Shown: positions 52,218 to 62,461, counted from the stretch's first letter. The stretch: DNA of 64,000 nucleotides from JAJEFO01 sp022819605 (GCA_965221545.1 OZ244901.1:1054001-1118000); one strand, 5' to 3'. Translations and numbers: made by a program. Notes: generated from the letters alone by a model not told the origin.

Positions 52218-53813
52218 CTAGCGCTCTTCGGTGCGGAGCGCAGCGTAGACGCACCAGCACATGAGCAGCAGCACGATGGTGAAGGGTATGCCGGTAGAGA
52301 CGGCCGCACCCTGCAGCGCGACAAGACCGCCGCCAAGAAGCAGCGCGATGGCGACCAGCCCTTCGAGCGTGCACCAGAACACCCGCTGCGACACTGGCGC
52401 GTCCATCTTGCCACCGGCCGTGATCGTGTCGATCACCAAACTGCCGCTGTCGGAGGACGTGACGAAGAAGATCACGATCAAGACCAGTGCTATGGGCGAG
52501 ACGATGCCGCTGAGCGGCAGTTCCTTCAGGAAGCCGAACAGCGCCCCTTCCGGCTTGTAGCTGTCGATCACGGTGGCACGAACGCCGTCCGCACCGCCTG
52601 CGTTCAGCATGTCGATGGCCGCACCGCCAAAGGTCGACATCCAGAACGCACAAACCAGCGTCGGCGCGATCAGCGAGCAAAGGACGAACTCACGCACCGT
52701 GCGGCCCTTGGAGATGCGTGCGATGAACATGCCGACGAAAGGCGACCACGCGATCCACCACGCCCAGTAGAATGTCGTCCAGCCGTGCAGGAAGCTCGTG
52801 TCCTCGCGCCCGAACGGGTTCGACAGCGCCGGCAGGAGTGCCACATAGTCGATCATGACGCTGAAATAGCGCGTCACTGCCGCCACCGCCCCTGTCACGA
52901 GGAACACGAAGACGAGGAGCGCAACGGCGATCACCATGTTGATCTCGGAGAGCCGCTTGACCCCCTTGTCCATGCCCAAAAGCACCGATCCGAGCGCGAT
53001 GGCCGTGATGCCGATGATCAGCAGGACGACCAGCGTGCTGGACGGCTCGATGCCGGCGATCACGTTGAGGCCGAAGGCCACCTGTTGCGCGCCAAGGCCG
53101 AGCGACGTTGTCAGGCCGAAGAGTGTCGCGAAGACCGCAAGCGTGTCGATCGCGTGACCCCACCATCCCCAGACCCGTTCTCCGAGAATGGGATAGAATG
53201 CTGAACGGAGCGTCATCGGCATCCCCTTGTTGTAGGCGAAGATCGCCAGCGTCAAACCGACAACCGCGTAGACGCACCAGCCGGCAAGGCCCCAGTGGTG
53301 GACGGTCCCGACAATGCCGGCATATTCGTTGCCGGGCTCGCTTGTGTCGATGTTGAGCGGCCGGGCGTTGCCGCCTTCCGAAAAGGTGAAGTACACCGGC
53401 TCAAGCACGCCGAAGAACAGGAGCCCGATGCCCATGCCTGCGGCGAACATCATCGCGATCCAGCCGGGATAGGAATAGTCCGGCGCGGCGTCCTTGCCGC
53501 CGATCCGGACCGAACCGATCGGCAGGAAGATGAGCGCTAGGCAGAAAACGAGCATTATGTCGACCGAAATCACCAGGAACCAGTCGAATTCGCTGGTCAG
53601 AAGAGGCCGGAGCCAGCCGAAGAACGCGGCCGACGCCTCCTGGTTCGCCAGTGACAGAAGCACGAAGGCGATGATCACCAGGCCCGAGATCAGGAAGACC
53701 GGGTTGTGAATGTCGAGGCCGAACGGCCGGATGTTGTCTTGCCCAAGTTCGAAATCCGTCTGGAAATCAGGGTCTTGGGAAGGCCCTTCTTCACTGGTCC
53801 GAGGACTGTTCAT
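52218..53813 (-). CDS. BCCT-family betaine/carnitine/choline transporter
   Basis: This 531-residue secondary transporter has about 12 membrane helices. The BCCT signature WIAWSPFVGMFIARISKGRT is intact; GMGIGLLFFGVLEPVYF contributes to the sodium/substrate site, and FFVTSSDSGSLVIDTI is typical. It imports quaternary ammonium or sulfonium compounds such as glycine betaine, carnitine or DMSP, which fits the catabolic genes elsewhere in the window. GGAG lies seven bases before the ATG at 53813. It is transcribed alone and ends in a hairpin terminator. Confidence 0.92.
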   Translation of the reverse strand: MNSPRTSEEGPSQDPDFQTDFELGQDNIRPFGLDIHNPVFLISGLVIIAFVLLSLANQEASAAFFGWLRPLLTSEFDWFLVISVDIMLVFCLALIFLPIGSVRIGGKDAAPDYSYPGWIAMMFAAGMGIGLLFFGVLEPVYFTFSEGGNARPLNIDTSEPGNEYAGIVGTVHHWGLAGWCVYAVVGLTLAIFAYNKGMPMTLRSAFYPILGERVWGWWGHAIDTLAVFATLFGLTTSLGLGAQQVAFGLNVIAGIEPSSTLVVLLIIGITAIALGSVLLGMDKGVKRLSEINMVIAVALLVFVFLVTGAVAAVTRYFSVMIDYVALLPALSNPFGREDTSFLHGWTTFYWAWWIAWSPFVGMFIARISKGRTVREFVLCSLIAPTLVCAFWMSTFGGAAIDMLNAGGADGVRATVIDSYKPEGALFGFLKELPLSGIVSPIALVLIVIFFVTSSDSGSLVIDTITAGGKMDAPVSQRVFWCTLEGLVAIALLLGGGLVALQGAAVSTGIPFTIVLLLMCWCVYAALRTEER

Positions 53814-54119
53814 GACATGCTCCATGGATTGAGACTTAGTCCGTGAACAAGGCCTCAATTTCAGCGGCTTTGCAATTCCTTTCGAACCTGCGCCGAGCAC
53901 GGCACACGTCATTTCAAGGTGCGCGATCCGTCTGCCGTCCAATGTGGCTGGCCGTGCGCCTTGGAAAACGGGCCGCAGGTTCATCCATGTCGCGCCCGCG
54001 GTTCTGCCGGGAAGGGATGACGTTGACAGCGACCTGCGCTCCGATGCGTCCTTTCGGGACCATCCGGCACAATCGCTGGTGGCCGACCGCGTGGAACTCC
54101 GCGGGAAGCCGGCCTTCGC

Positions 54120-54665
54120 CATCCATGGGGGCTCCTGTGTTGACGGATGCCGAATGGTCCGTCATCGAACCGCTCGTCCCGCCCCCTTCAGGAATGGGGC
54201 GCCCCCGGATGCTCAACATGCGGGAGGTCTTCACGGGATCCGGTCCATGCTCGGGACGGGATGCCAGTGGCGGGCGGTTCCCAAGCGATTTCCGCCGTCC
54301 GCGTCTATCCAGAACCGTTTCTGCGAGTGGTGCCGCACGGGCGTTTCGGAACGGATGCTGGACGCCCTCCGAGCCCGCGCGCGCTATCTTGCGGACCGTT
54401 CGCAGGAGCCGACGGCGGCCGCGATCGACAGCCGGTCGGTGAAGGCGACGCAGAGCGGCGGGCCATCGGGGCACGACGCCGCAAAGAGGATCAGGCGACA
54501 CGTCACGGCGGACGTGGAGGAGATCCCGATCGTTAGCGCGGTTCACGAGGCCTCGGTGCAGGACCGGGACGGCGCTCCGGACGTCATCCCGGAGATGCTC
54601 TGGAGAAGGCGCCGCAGGTGACGAATCTGTGGGCGGACGGCGGTTGGGCCGAGCCCGGTCAATAA
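54120..54665 (+). pseudogene. IS5-family transposase remnant
   Basis: The parts of an IS5-type transposase are spread over frames. LTDAEWSVIEPLVPPPSGMG and GRPRMLNMREVF come first; after a frameshift near 54231 come GIRSMLGTGCQWRAVPKRFP and AIDSRSVKATQSGGPSGHDA then QDRDGAPDV; after a second shift near 54600 comes LWADGGWAEPG, then a stop. The C-terminal catalytic Glu region is missing. No terminal repeats were found. The bases from 53814 to 54119 hold the BCCT promoter region and nothing else I can name. Confidence 0.85.
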
Positions 54666-54841
54666 GGCCGACAGCGCCGGTCGGCGACTTGCCCACGGCC
54701 CCGGCCAACTCGCCGGCTCCGGCACGCGCTTGCGCCCGAGACGAAATTGACCATGTGCGCGCGGCGCGGCGGACTTGGGCTGCGGGCAAACGCTCATATA
54801 TGTGCAATGAACTCCCGACCGAGAGAGGAAAGCGCCGACAC

Positions 54842-56053
54842 ATGCAAAACGACGGCCAGCAATCTCCTGTCATGCAGCTTTTCGCGAGCGAGGCCGCGCC
54901 AAGTGTGCTGTTAATGCTCGCCGCCCTCGCCGCACTCGTGATCAGCAACTCGCCGCTTGCACCGGCCTACGCGACTTTCCTCGATCTCCCGATCAAGGTG
55001 CAGCTCGGAACGTTCACCATCGCAAAGCCCTTGCTCCTGTGGGTGAACGATGGCTTGATGGCTGTCTTCTTCTTTCTGGTCGGCCTCGAGATCAAGCGCG
55101 AAATCCTAGAGGGCCACCTGTCGAGCATGGATCGGGCGGCACTGCCGCTCATCGCGGCCACCGGAGGCATTGCGGTCCCGGCGCTGGTGTACGCGGGAAT
55201 CAACCTTGGCTCACCTGAAACCATCCGTGGCTGGGCGATTCCGGCGGCTACCGACATTGCCTTTGCGCTCGGCATCTTGGCGCTGATGGGACGCGTCGTG
55301 CCCGTGACGCTCAAGATCTTTCTGCTCGCCGTGGCCATCATTGACGATCTTGCGGCCATCGTCATCATCGCCGCCTTCTATACGGACGGCGTATCGCTTG
55401 CGGCGCTTTCGATCGCGGCGGCTGGATGGTTCGCGCTGCTCGCGCTGAACCGTGCTGGCGTCCAACGGATCACGCCGTACGTGCTCGTCGGGATCGTGAT
55501 GTGGGCAGCAGTGCTCAAGTCGGGTGTTCACGCGACCCTCGCAGGCGTGCTGGTTGCCTTGATGATCCCCATTCGGACCAGGGACGGCACATCTCCGCTC
55601 AAGGTTGCGGAACACGACCTGCACCCTTGGGTGGCGCTTCTCGTGCTTCCGCTGTTTGCCTTCGCCAATGCGGGCGTTTCCCTTCAGGGACTCGCGCTGA
55701 GTGCATTCGCAGCGCCTCTCCCGCTCGGCATTGCGCTTGGCTTGTTCATCGGCAATCAGGCGGGTGTTCTGGCTTTCTCATGGCTGGGGGTCAGGGCTGG
55801 TCTCTGCCGCTTGCCTGACGGCACGAACTGGCTGCAGGTCTACGGTGTCGCCTGTCTCGCGGGCGTTGGTTTCACTATGAGCCTCTTTATCGGGACCTTG
55901 GCATTCGAGACTGCCGAACGGCTCGACCAGGTGCGCCTCGGCGTCCTGCTCGGCTCGGTTTTCTCGGCCATTGTCGGCTTTGCCGTGCTCAAGTACGCGC
56001 TACGCCAGACACCGGGAGGCCTTGGGGCAGCGAGGGATCACGCCAAGTCTTGA
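54842..56053 (+). CDS. nhaA: Na+/H+ antiporter NhaA
   Basis: This 403-residue inner-membrane antiporter exchanges two protons for one sodium ion, for pH and salt homeostasis. MAVFFFLVGLEIKREILEG, PAATDIAFALGIL, and AIIDDLAAIVIIA with the two essential ion-binding aspartates are intact, as is FANAGVSLQG and the C-terminal GVGFTMSLFIGTLAF. The ATG at 54842, after GAGAGGAAAG, is preferred; an in-frame ATG at 54800 would add a short leader. It lies just downstream of the IS5 remnant. Confidence 0.93.
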   Translation: MQNDGQQSPVMQLFASEAAPSVLLMLAALAALVISNSPLAPAYATFLDLPIKVQLGTFTIAKPLLLWVNDGLMAVFFFLVGLEIKREILEGHLSSMDRAALPLIAATGGIAVPALVYAGINLGSPETIRGWAIPAATDIAFALGILALMGRVVPVTLKIFLLAVAIIDDLAAIVIIAAFYTDGVSLAALSIAAAGWFALLALNRAGVQRITPYVLVGIVMWAAVLKSGVHATLAGVLVALMIPIRTRDGTSPLKVAEHDLHPWVALLVLPLFAFANAGVSLQGLALSAFAAPLPLGIALGLFIGNQAGVLAFSWLGVRAGLCRLPDGTNWLQVYGVACLAGVGFTMSLFIGTLAFETAERLDQVRLGVLLGSVFSAIVGFAVLKYALRQTPGGLGAARDHAKS

Positions 56054-56689
56054 AGCCTTGCACCGAAGATGCGAACCGGTCGCTTCCCATCGGATCGCGC
56101 ATCCCTGATCGCGACGACTGGTGCCGCTGCGCGAAGGTGGCCGGCAGGTTGATCGTCGACATCTGTTCCTCGCGCATCTTCTGCAAGCTGAGAGTCTTCA
56201 AGAATTCTGACGGGATACCGGTCGTTTCCGCTCGTACTTTCTGAGGGTTTTGGACGGGTGCCCCTCAACAAGCTTGCATGAAGCTGGCCGAAGGGCTTGT
56301 CTCTGTGAAGGTGACATCATCGGAGACAAGTCAATGTCGCACGTTTCCTTCCCGAGTTCCATGCTTTCCTGTGCCCGCACCTGGGCTTTCATCGAGAAGA
56401 TTGATGCGGCGGAGACCGACCGGTGCCGCATGCGCTGGCTCCTTGGAGAACAGGGCATGCACGAAAGAGACGCTGGTTCCAGCCAGTCCTTGATCAAGGA
56501 CAAGGAAACTGGCTTGGCGACCGGATAAGCATCTTGTCACTTGAGACTGGTTCCCGCCATGACCAAGCCCGTTTGATCACTGATGCTTGCCCCCCATGCG
56601 ATCTGCACGAATTGTCTCCGACCATTTCATCGCTTCCATCACCTCCTTGCTAATTGTGCAATGTCGTGGGCCGCCAGCCATCCCGTCGG

Positions 56690-56760
56690 CCGAAGGCTCG
56701 GCATTTGCTGACTTTTCCGCACGCTCTGAATCAAGCCGCTCCTCCGCCGACACTCTCAAG
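56690..56760 (-). repeat. Degenerate repeat, copy 1
   Basis: On the minus strand it contains CGGAAAAGTCAGCAAATGCC, matching copy 2 at 57055-57150 (CGGAAAGGTCTGCGAATGCC). Similarity covers about 40-60 bases. Confidence 0.4.
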
Positions 56761-57054
56761 TCGCGTTTCCGCGTTCCATGCGCATGCCCGTATCCGGTGC
56801 GGACCGCCGTTCATAGGCTGCTGCGCCCGAAACCGGATTGACGCCTCGGGCCTGCCGTGGCGGAATGCACCTGACCCGCCGCCATCCCTGCCGGATGGAA
56901 GCTACGGCGGGTCAGCACACGTTCGGGTCCGGTCGCGCTTCCCCATGAGCGGGGCCGCGACCCGAATGGACGCTTTCGTTTGTCTGGTGGCAATTTGTCG
57001 TTCTTTCACGATCTTCTTGCGTCTTTCGTGATGCCCTCTGTTGCCAGCCGACCA

Positions 57055-57150
57055 ACGGTCCGGCATTCGCAGACCTTTCCGCGCTCCCCGCTTCGGGCCC
57101 GTTTTGGATTGCAATCGCGTCGACTCCACCCCGCTGCAACTCGAATGAGG
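57055..57150 (-). repeat. Degenerate repeat, copy 2
   Basis: This aligns with copy 1 at its right part and with copy 3 (58640-58715) at its left part: ACCTTTCCGC, CGGCTTC/CCGCTTC, GCAnTCnCGTCGAnTCCAC on the plus strand. Identity by eye is roughly 70%. Confidence 0.4.
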
Positions 57151-57341
57151 CATGCGGCACTTCTTGACCGCGGTGCGGGCGGAGCACTTCGGCGTGACGA
57201 TTCCCAGTTTTTCAGGACGCAACAGCTGTCCTTGTCTCGTCGCCGAGTGGACTTGCCGGTCTGCGTCCGGGACTCTCGTGCCTTGCTCCCTGCATTCGCG
57301 ATGCCGGGTCACGCCGAATGCCGAGACTTCCGCAAAGGATC

Positions 57342-58271
57342 TCAGAAGGAATACCGCAGCGCCACCCGGAGACCGTGGCTCCGGATGCGCGCCCGCGTGG
57401 GAGCCAGGTCAAGCGCGATCGGTTCGCGGCTGCCGTCGTGCCAAGTCACTCCGCCTTCGCCCCTCCCGGTGCGGACCTCGCCGAGATCGGTGTAGCGCCA
57501 CGCCATGTCCAGGCCAAGCCGCTCGTTAAGCGGCAGCGTGACTCCAGCGGTCACCATCCAGGTCAGGTCCGTCCGGCTCCCGCCCCGCACGCTCGTCGCC
57601 GTCGCCGGGAACGTCATGGTGGTCGTGCCGATCCGGTGGCGCACGGCTCCGATGCCCGTTCCAACGTACGGCGTGATCGCCGCCCGCCCGTCCGATCTAG
57701 GCTCGGGAAAGTCGGCAAACGCCGCCAGCATGCCGGACACCGACGAGATGTCTGCGGCCACCGACTGCTGCCGGTCCGGCGCCAGAAAGTTGGCGCGTCC
57801 CTCGAAGCTGAAGCTTGGTCGGTGTTCCAGCATCAACTCGTAGCGCATCGTGCCTTCGGTTGCGTAACCGAGCCCGAGTTCCAGCACGGCCATCCTCCCG
57901 AAGTCGCCGAGCGAGCGACGGGGTGCTCCGTCACTGTCCGTTCCGCAACCGTACAGTGCCGCCGGCACGGTGCTTGAGCAGTCGATGTCGGTGAAGGCCG
58001 CGTCGCGGGACCAGTCAAGTCCGAGGCCGCCCCGCAGATAGAAGTCGTCCGCGCCTGCAACTCCCGGACACAGCGACATCGAAGCAAGGGTCGCCACGAC
58101 CGCAAGTCGGGAAACCGCACTCTGGAACCTGCGAGGCACGGCCAAGATCTCGCCACGGCGGTGTGCCGAAATTGCATGCACCGTTGCTGCGCGCCCGATG
58201 TCGAACATCCTGACTGGCGACCGTCCTGCGATGTCGCCTCGACCCCGTGCGTTCATGTGACCGAATTCCAT
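57342..58271 (-). CDS. Outer-membrane beta-barrel protein
   Basis: This exported barrel protein is of the small OmpA/porin-like type. Alternating hydrophobic/polar strands run from YLRGGLGLDWSRD to the C terminus LRVALRYSF, whose terminal Phe is the recognition signal for outer-membrane insertion. Conserved-looking barrel segments are PYVGTGIGAVRH, WMVTAGVTLPLNERLGLDMAWRYTDLG. The signal sequence (LAVVATLASMSLCPGVAGA) begins about 50 residues into the frame, so the true start is probably later than 58271, possibly at an alternative codon. Two cysteines (DIDCSS, YGCGTD) could form a loop disulfide. No operon partner. Confidence 0.75.
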   Translation of the reverse strand: MEFGHMNARGRGDIAGRSPVRMFDIGRAATVHAISAHRRGEILAVPRRFQSAVSRLAVVATLASMSLCPGVAGADDFYLRGGLGLDWSRDAAFTDIDCSSTVPAALYGCGTDSDGAPRRSLGDFGRMAVLELGLGYATEGTMRYELMLEHRPSFSFEGRANFLAPDRQQSVAADISSVSGMLAAFADFPEPRSDGRAAITPYVGTGIGAVRHRIGTTTMTFPATATSVRGGSRTDLTWMVTAGVTLPLNERLGLDMAWRYTDLGEVRTGRGEGGVTWHDGSREPIALDLAPTRARIRSHGLRVALRYSF

Positions 58272-58455
58272 GTCCTTTCAACTGTAGCCGGTGCCGAAAG
58301 ATGTCAATGCCCGGCGAACTTCCATCAGTCCGGCAAACGAAAATGCAACAGCTTGGCGCGAGCCCGGTCCCCCGGGGCAGGGTGCTCGGATGCTGGTTCC
58401 GGCAGGGTCTTGGGCAGCCGGCCCGCACCCAAGCCGTCCCTGTCTTCGCCGCTGG

Positions 58456-58632
58456 TCATGATCCGTCCTCCACGCGGTGCCGTCCCGGGCCGGCCCGCAG
58501 CAGGATCTGGCGGTCCCGCATCCCGCAGACGTTCCCCGGGATGCTGACGATGTGGCGGAGATTGACCGGTCGATCGATCAGGGCCACGCCCATGACCTCC
58601 TTGGCGGGCACGCGGCCCCATTCCTTGAACCT
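58456..58632 (-). pseudogene. C-terminal remnant of an IS21-type IstB ATPase
   Basis: The minus-strand reading RRFKEWGRVPAKEVMGVALI and DRPVNLRHIVSIPGN then GMRD matches the end of IstB helper proteins (the pattern is EWG..F...V...AILDRL.HH...I.I.G.SYR.R). The two histidines usually found after DRL are lost and the ATPase domain is absent. It is an isolated scrap with no partner istA. Confidence 0.65.
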
Positions 58633-59432
58633 CCGTCCTTGACTACCTTTCCGCACACCCGGCTTCCGGCCCCCTTCGGGCCGCAGTCCCGTCGATTCCA
58701 CGTCGTTTCAAGCTCGTGCCACTCGGCGTCCGATTTCCGGCGCACGTGCCGTCGATCCGCCGCGCGCCGCGAAGCGACCGGGAGCCAGGAACGGGCGGCG
58801 GCCGGGATGTCCGGGGAGAGTCTTCCGGTCGCCGAATTTTGCAAACCGGCATGGAGGAGGCGGCACCATGAGCACGGCGATCGCAATTTCCCAGAGTCTC
58901 GGGCCGGAGCGGAAACTCGCGCCGTGCCCTCGGCCGCAGCGTCGTCAGGCTCGATGAAGCCGACGGCAGCATGGGACGGTTCGAAGGCATCTCTTCCGCT
59001 CTGGTACCGGCAGCCGGAACTCCGCGTGAGGGAGGGCGGATTGACGTCCCGTCCCCCTTCACGAAGATCTCCGCGAAAATCCCAACATTCGTCTTCACCA
59101 GCCAGGGCCGACAGCCGTTCGCGGCGCGCAACCGGGGGGCCGGCAAGTCCGTCCCGATGTCGCACTCACGTCATGCAACATGCTTGTCGTGCAGTCACTT
59201 CCGTGTCGATGGAAGCGGGATGAGACCCAATCACCTGCGTTGCCACGAGAATGGAATTCTGGTGCCCGCGCCTGTCAGGGCGGGGCACTCGATCAAGCCG
59301 CGTTTCGACCGGCAACGCCACGCGCCCCGGTTCATTGCGTGGATGTCACGCATGTCGCCAAGGCACATGACACTGCCAGCGTTCGGCCCCGGCACACAGG
59401 CCTTCCGCCCGCCGTGCACACTGCCGCTGCGA
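58633..59432. other. 800-base stretch without a gene, containing repeat copy 3
   Basis: Copy 3 of the degenerate repeat lies at about 58640-58715. The remainder has only short or unsupported frames; the IS21 remnant ends just left of it. Confidence 0.4.
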
Positions 59433-60827
59433 TCAGGCCTTCTTGAGCGGACTCGCCAGCGGCATTCCCTCGTCCTCGAAGTAACGGCGCGTCACCTTGA
59501 ACACCATTGGTGCCAGCAGGATCAGGCCGATCAGGTTGGGAACCGCCATCAGCCCGTTCAACGTGTCTGACAGGTTCCACACAAGATCAACCTTGACGTT
59601 CGCAAACGAAAGCGCCGCCAGGATCCAGAGCACCCGGTAGACGAGAAGGCTCCTCTCGCTGAACAGGTACTGCCAGCAACGCTCCCCGTAATAGGACCAG
59701 CCGAGAATCGTCGTGAACGCAAACACCGCAAGCGCGATGGTGACGATATACTGGCCACCGGCAATCGACGTCTGGTAGCTGGTCGAGGTGAGAACCGCAC
59801 CGGTCAGCCCGCCGCCGTCGGCGCCGGTCAAGGTCCATGCGCCCGAGGTCAGGATGACCAGGGCAGTCATCGTGCAGACAATGATTGTGTCGATGAAGGT
59901 GCCGAGCATCGCGATGACGCCCTGCCTGACGGGGCTGTTGGTCTGTGCCGCCGCATGGGCAATGGCTGCCGAGCCCAGCCCGGACTCGTTGGAGAACACG
60001 CCCCGGGCAACGCCGAAGCGGATCGCCGCCGCCACTGCAGCGCCTGCAAACCCGCCTGTTGCGGCCGCCGGCGTGAATGCATGGGTGAAGATCAACCCGA
60101 TGGCCGACGGAACTTCCGTGAAGTTGATGATGATGATCACGAGCGCCGCGCCGACATAGAGCACGATCATCGCCGGCACGAGCTTTCCGGCCACCTCGCC
60201 GATCCGGCTGATCCCGCCGATGATGACAAAGCCCGCCAGCGCCGCGACGACAATGCCCGTTATCCATGTCGGAACGTTGAAGCTGCTGCCAAGGGCGGCG
60301 GCCATCGAGTTGACCTGAACCGCATTGCCGATGCCGAACGCGGCAATCGCCCCGAAGACCGCAAAGGCGATGCCAAGCCACTTGCCGAGTTCTGGGGCAA
60401 ATTCGCCAACGCCATTGCGCAGATAGTACATGGGTCCGCCGACATACTTGCCGGTTGCGTCCACTTCGCGGTAGGTCACCGCGCAGACAGCCTCTGCATA
60501 CTTGGTCGCCATGCCAAAGAGCGCAATCAGCCACATGTAGAAGATCGCTCCCGGACCGCCCAGCGCGATCGCCGTTGCCACTCCTGCAATGTTCCCGGTG
60601 CCGACCGTTGCCGACAATGCCGTCATCAGGGCATTGAACGGCTTGACCTCGCCTTGGCCGACGGTCTCCTTGTCAAACAAGAGGCGAAACCCGTATCCGA
60701 CCCTGCGCCAGGGCATGAATACCAGGCCCAGTGTCAGGAGAACGCCGGTCACGCCGAGTATGCCGAGCATGGGCGGTCCCCACGCAAACGCATTGATCGA
60801 GTCAATAATGGAATTCAACCTGTCCAT
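59433..60827 (-). CDS. Sodium:alanine/glycine symporter (AGCS family)
   Basis: This 464-residue amino-acid importer of the AGCS family couples D/L-alanine or glycine uptake to sodium. FNALMTALSATVGTGNIAGVATAI is the family signature, followed by GGPGAIFYMWLIALFGMATKYAE, ESGLGSAAIAHAAAQTNSPV and GWSYYGERCWQYLF. About 11 helices are expected. GGAGGAGGG lies four bases before the ATG at 60827, which is therefore chosen over an upstream in-frame ATG. Confidence 0.94.
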   Translation of the reverse strand: MDRLNSIIDSINAFAWGPPMLGILGVTGVLLTLGLVFMPWRRVGYGFRLLFDKETVGQGEVKPFNALMTALSATVGTGNIAGVATAIALGGPGAIFYMWLIALFGMATKYAEAVCAVTYREVDATGKYVGGPMYYLRNGVGEFAPELGKWLGIAFAVFGAIAAFGIGNAVQVNSMAAALGSSFNVPTWITGIVVAALAGFVIIGGISRIGEVAGKLVPAMIVLYVGAALVIIIINFTEVPSAIGLIFTHAFTPAAATGGFAGAAVAAAIRFGVARGVFSNESGLGSAAIAHAAAQTNSPVRQGVIAMLGTFIDTIIVCTMTALVILTSGAWTLTGADGGGLTGAVLTSTSYQTSIAGGQYIVTIALAVFAFTTILGWSYYGERCWQYLFSERSLLVYRVLWILAALSFANVKVDLVWNLSDTLNGLMAVPNLIGLILLAPMVFKVTRRYFEDEGMPLASPLKKA

Positions 60828-61486
60828 CGTACCCTCCTCCATTTCCAGCATGCCTTACCGGCCAGGCGAATCGGAAGCCCGGGCCCCATGGCGACAAGTC
60901 CTTTCGCGGAGACTATGTCCCGCCCATGGGGCAGGCAAGGGACAATTTTTTGTTCGCCGGCCTACGGTTCGCGATCGCGATGGGACCGATGCCCGTGCGG
61001 CGAGGCATCGAGAAGGACATCACCGCTTGAGCGGCCCTCTTCGGCGGCTTCAAGCACGCGTCTCGCAAGTCGCGCAGCCTGGCCGGCACGACGGATCCGG
61101 AGACAACGCCGTGACGACGGAACCCGGACTTCCGCGAGGACGTCCAACTGTCCGAGCGGGCGGGCGTCGAGGACGGAAGCGCCTGCGGCGTTCGCTGCCA
61201 TGCGCATGCACCCAAGGACCGGCAAGCCGGCCAGGGACGAAGACATTGGCGCGGCACGCGCCATGATCTGCAACGAAGCCGGTTTCGACGGCGTCGGACT
61301 TCGCCGACCGGCTCGCCTGCACCCGTGCAGGGGCAGCGCTTGCGGTTCCGGGAGTTCGTCCTGATCCGCGGCGCCGGATCATGGACAACAGCAACGCAGC
61401 CATGCCTTCGGGCGACATGAGGAGGAACCACGTGCCGGATGCGTACCGCGAACTGGAACGCGCCACTGCGACACCCTGTGCGCAAG
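60828..61486. other. Leader of the symporter gene and a gene-free stretch
   Basis: An inverted repeat GCCCCATGG (60883-60891) / CCATGGGGC (60924-60932) lies in the symporter leader. On the plus strand TTTTTT (60946-60951) follows. It could be a regulatory stem or a terminator for rightward transcription. The rest, to 61486, shows only overlapping unsupported frames. Confidence 0.35.
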
Positions 61487-62461
61487 TCAGTTTCCGGACT
61501 CGCCGAATTCCTCGCTCAGGGCCACGAACGTCCCGTAGAACAGGCCTTCGCTGCCGTCGCCCTCGGTGAAATCCGCATCGCTGAAGCCTGCGACCAGGCG
61601 GGGATTGCCGACCCCGTCGGGAACGTTGGAAAGCCCGCCTCCCCAGAACCCCTCCGAATGCGTGATCTCGCGATCCGGGTGCCTCACCTCCACGCCGAAA
61701 TGCTCGAAGTTGCCGGCCTCGTCGACTTGCGCCACGCCGAGGTGCAGTTCGTAGTCCGCGGCGACGGCCTTGACATCGCGAATCTCGTCACCGAGGAAGA
61801 CGCCGAAATGCGCGCGTCGGGTGACGATATCGCCCACGCAGCCGATGCAGCCGCTCAGCGTGCCGTCGGCGAAGTCCGCCTTCAGCGTGATCCGTCCCTC
61901 GAACTCGTCGAGCACGTAGGCGCCTTCATGATCCCCCCAGTCGCTTCCCGGAACGTATGCGTAGAGCCCGCCGGCCTGGCCGGCATAGGTCGCCGTTCCC
62001 TCGGTCGGCAGTTCGGGAGGAAACGCGGGGTCGAGCTCCGGGCCGTCCACGAGTGCGTACTGCTCGGAGTCCGCGAACGAGAGGTCGGGAAGGCGCTGAC
62101 CGGGGAACTGCGCCCACCAGCCGGCCATCAGGTAGTCAGCCGGATCGGCGCTGTCCCAGCTTACGAGGGCGTAGGCGACCGTCGTGCCGTCGTCGGTTTC
62201 CTTGACGAACGTCCAGTCCCGGGCCTGGTGGCCGGGAAGGGGCGTGCTGCCGAGCGCGGTCGCGACGGCATCCTCGGCCGTGTTGACGGACGCCTCGGCG
62301 CCGTCCTCCAGCGTCAGGAACACGCGCAGCTGCGGCCCGGAGAATTCCGAGTTCCGCCCGTGATGGATCCCGCCCTCGTCTTCGGCAGGCTCGCCGTTCC
62401 GGGAACAGGCGCCGACGGTCAGCGCCAGAACGGTTCCGAGCAGGATCGTGATCGGTCTCAT
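61487..62461 (-). CDS. Lipoprotein with TbpB-like beta-barrel segments
   Basis: This 324-residue lipoprotein has lipobox LALTVGAC-S with Cys near residue 19. TATYAGQAGGLYAYVPG followed by a beta-strand pattern (FEGRITLKADFADGTLSG) is the motif of transferrin-binding-protein-like barrel domains common in alphaproteobacteria, and the C terminus GLFYGTFVALSEEFGE fits the closing strands. An unusual GCIGCVGD insert replaces the hydrophobic turn seen in relatives. Ligand unknown; members coat the outer membrane. GGGAGG precedes the ATG at 62461. Confidence 0.7.
   Translation of the reverse strand: MRPITILLGTVLALTVGACSRNGEPAEDEGGIHHGRNSEFSGPQLRVFLTLEDGAEASVNTAEDAVATALGSTPLPGHQARDWTFVKETDDGTTVAYALVSWDSADPADYLMAGWWAQFPGQRLPDLSFADSEQYALVDGPELDPAFPPELPTEGTATYAGQAGGLYAYVPGSDWGDHEGAYVLDEFEGRITLKADFADGTLSGCIGCVGDIVTRRAHFGVFLGDEIRDVKAVAADYELHLGVAQVDEAGNFEHFGVEVRHPDREITHSEGFWGGGLSNVPDGVGNPRLVAGFSDADFTEGDGSEGLFYGTFVALSEEFGESGN

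Larger units (their letters stand above)
56054..57341. other. 1.3-kb stretch without a recognisable gene
   Basis: Short open frames occur on both strands but none is convincing. Two copies of a degenerate repeat (near 56690 and 57055) lie here. A minus-strand frame near 55989-56201 has no known motif. Confidence 0.4.

Noticed and set aside
58643..59146. 167-codon minus-strand frame right of the IS21 remnant
   Set aside because: Low-complexity Arg/Pro/Ser translation with no motif; overlaps the degenerate repeat and competing frames.
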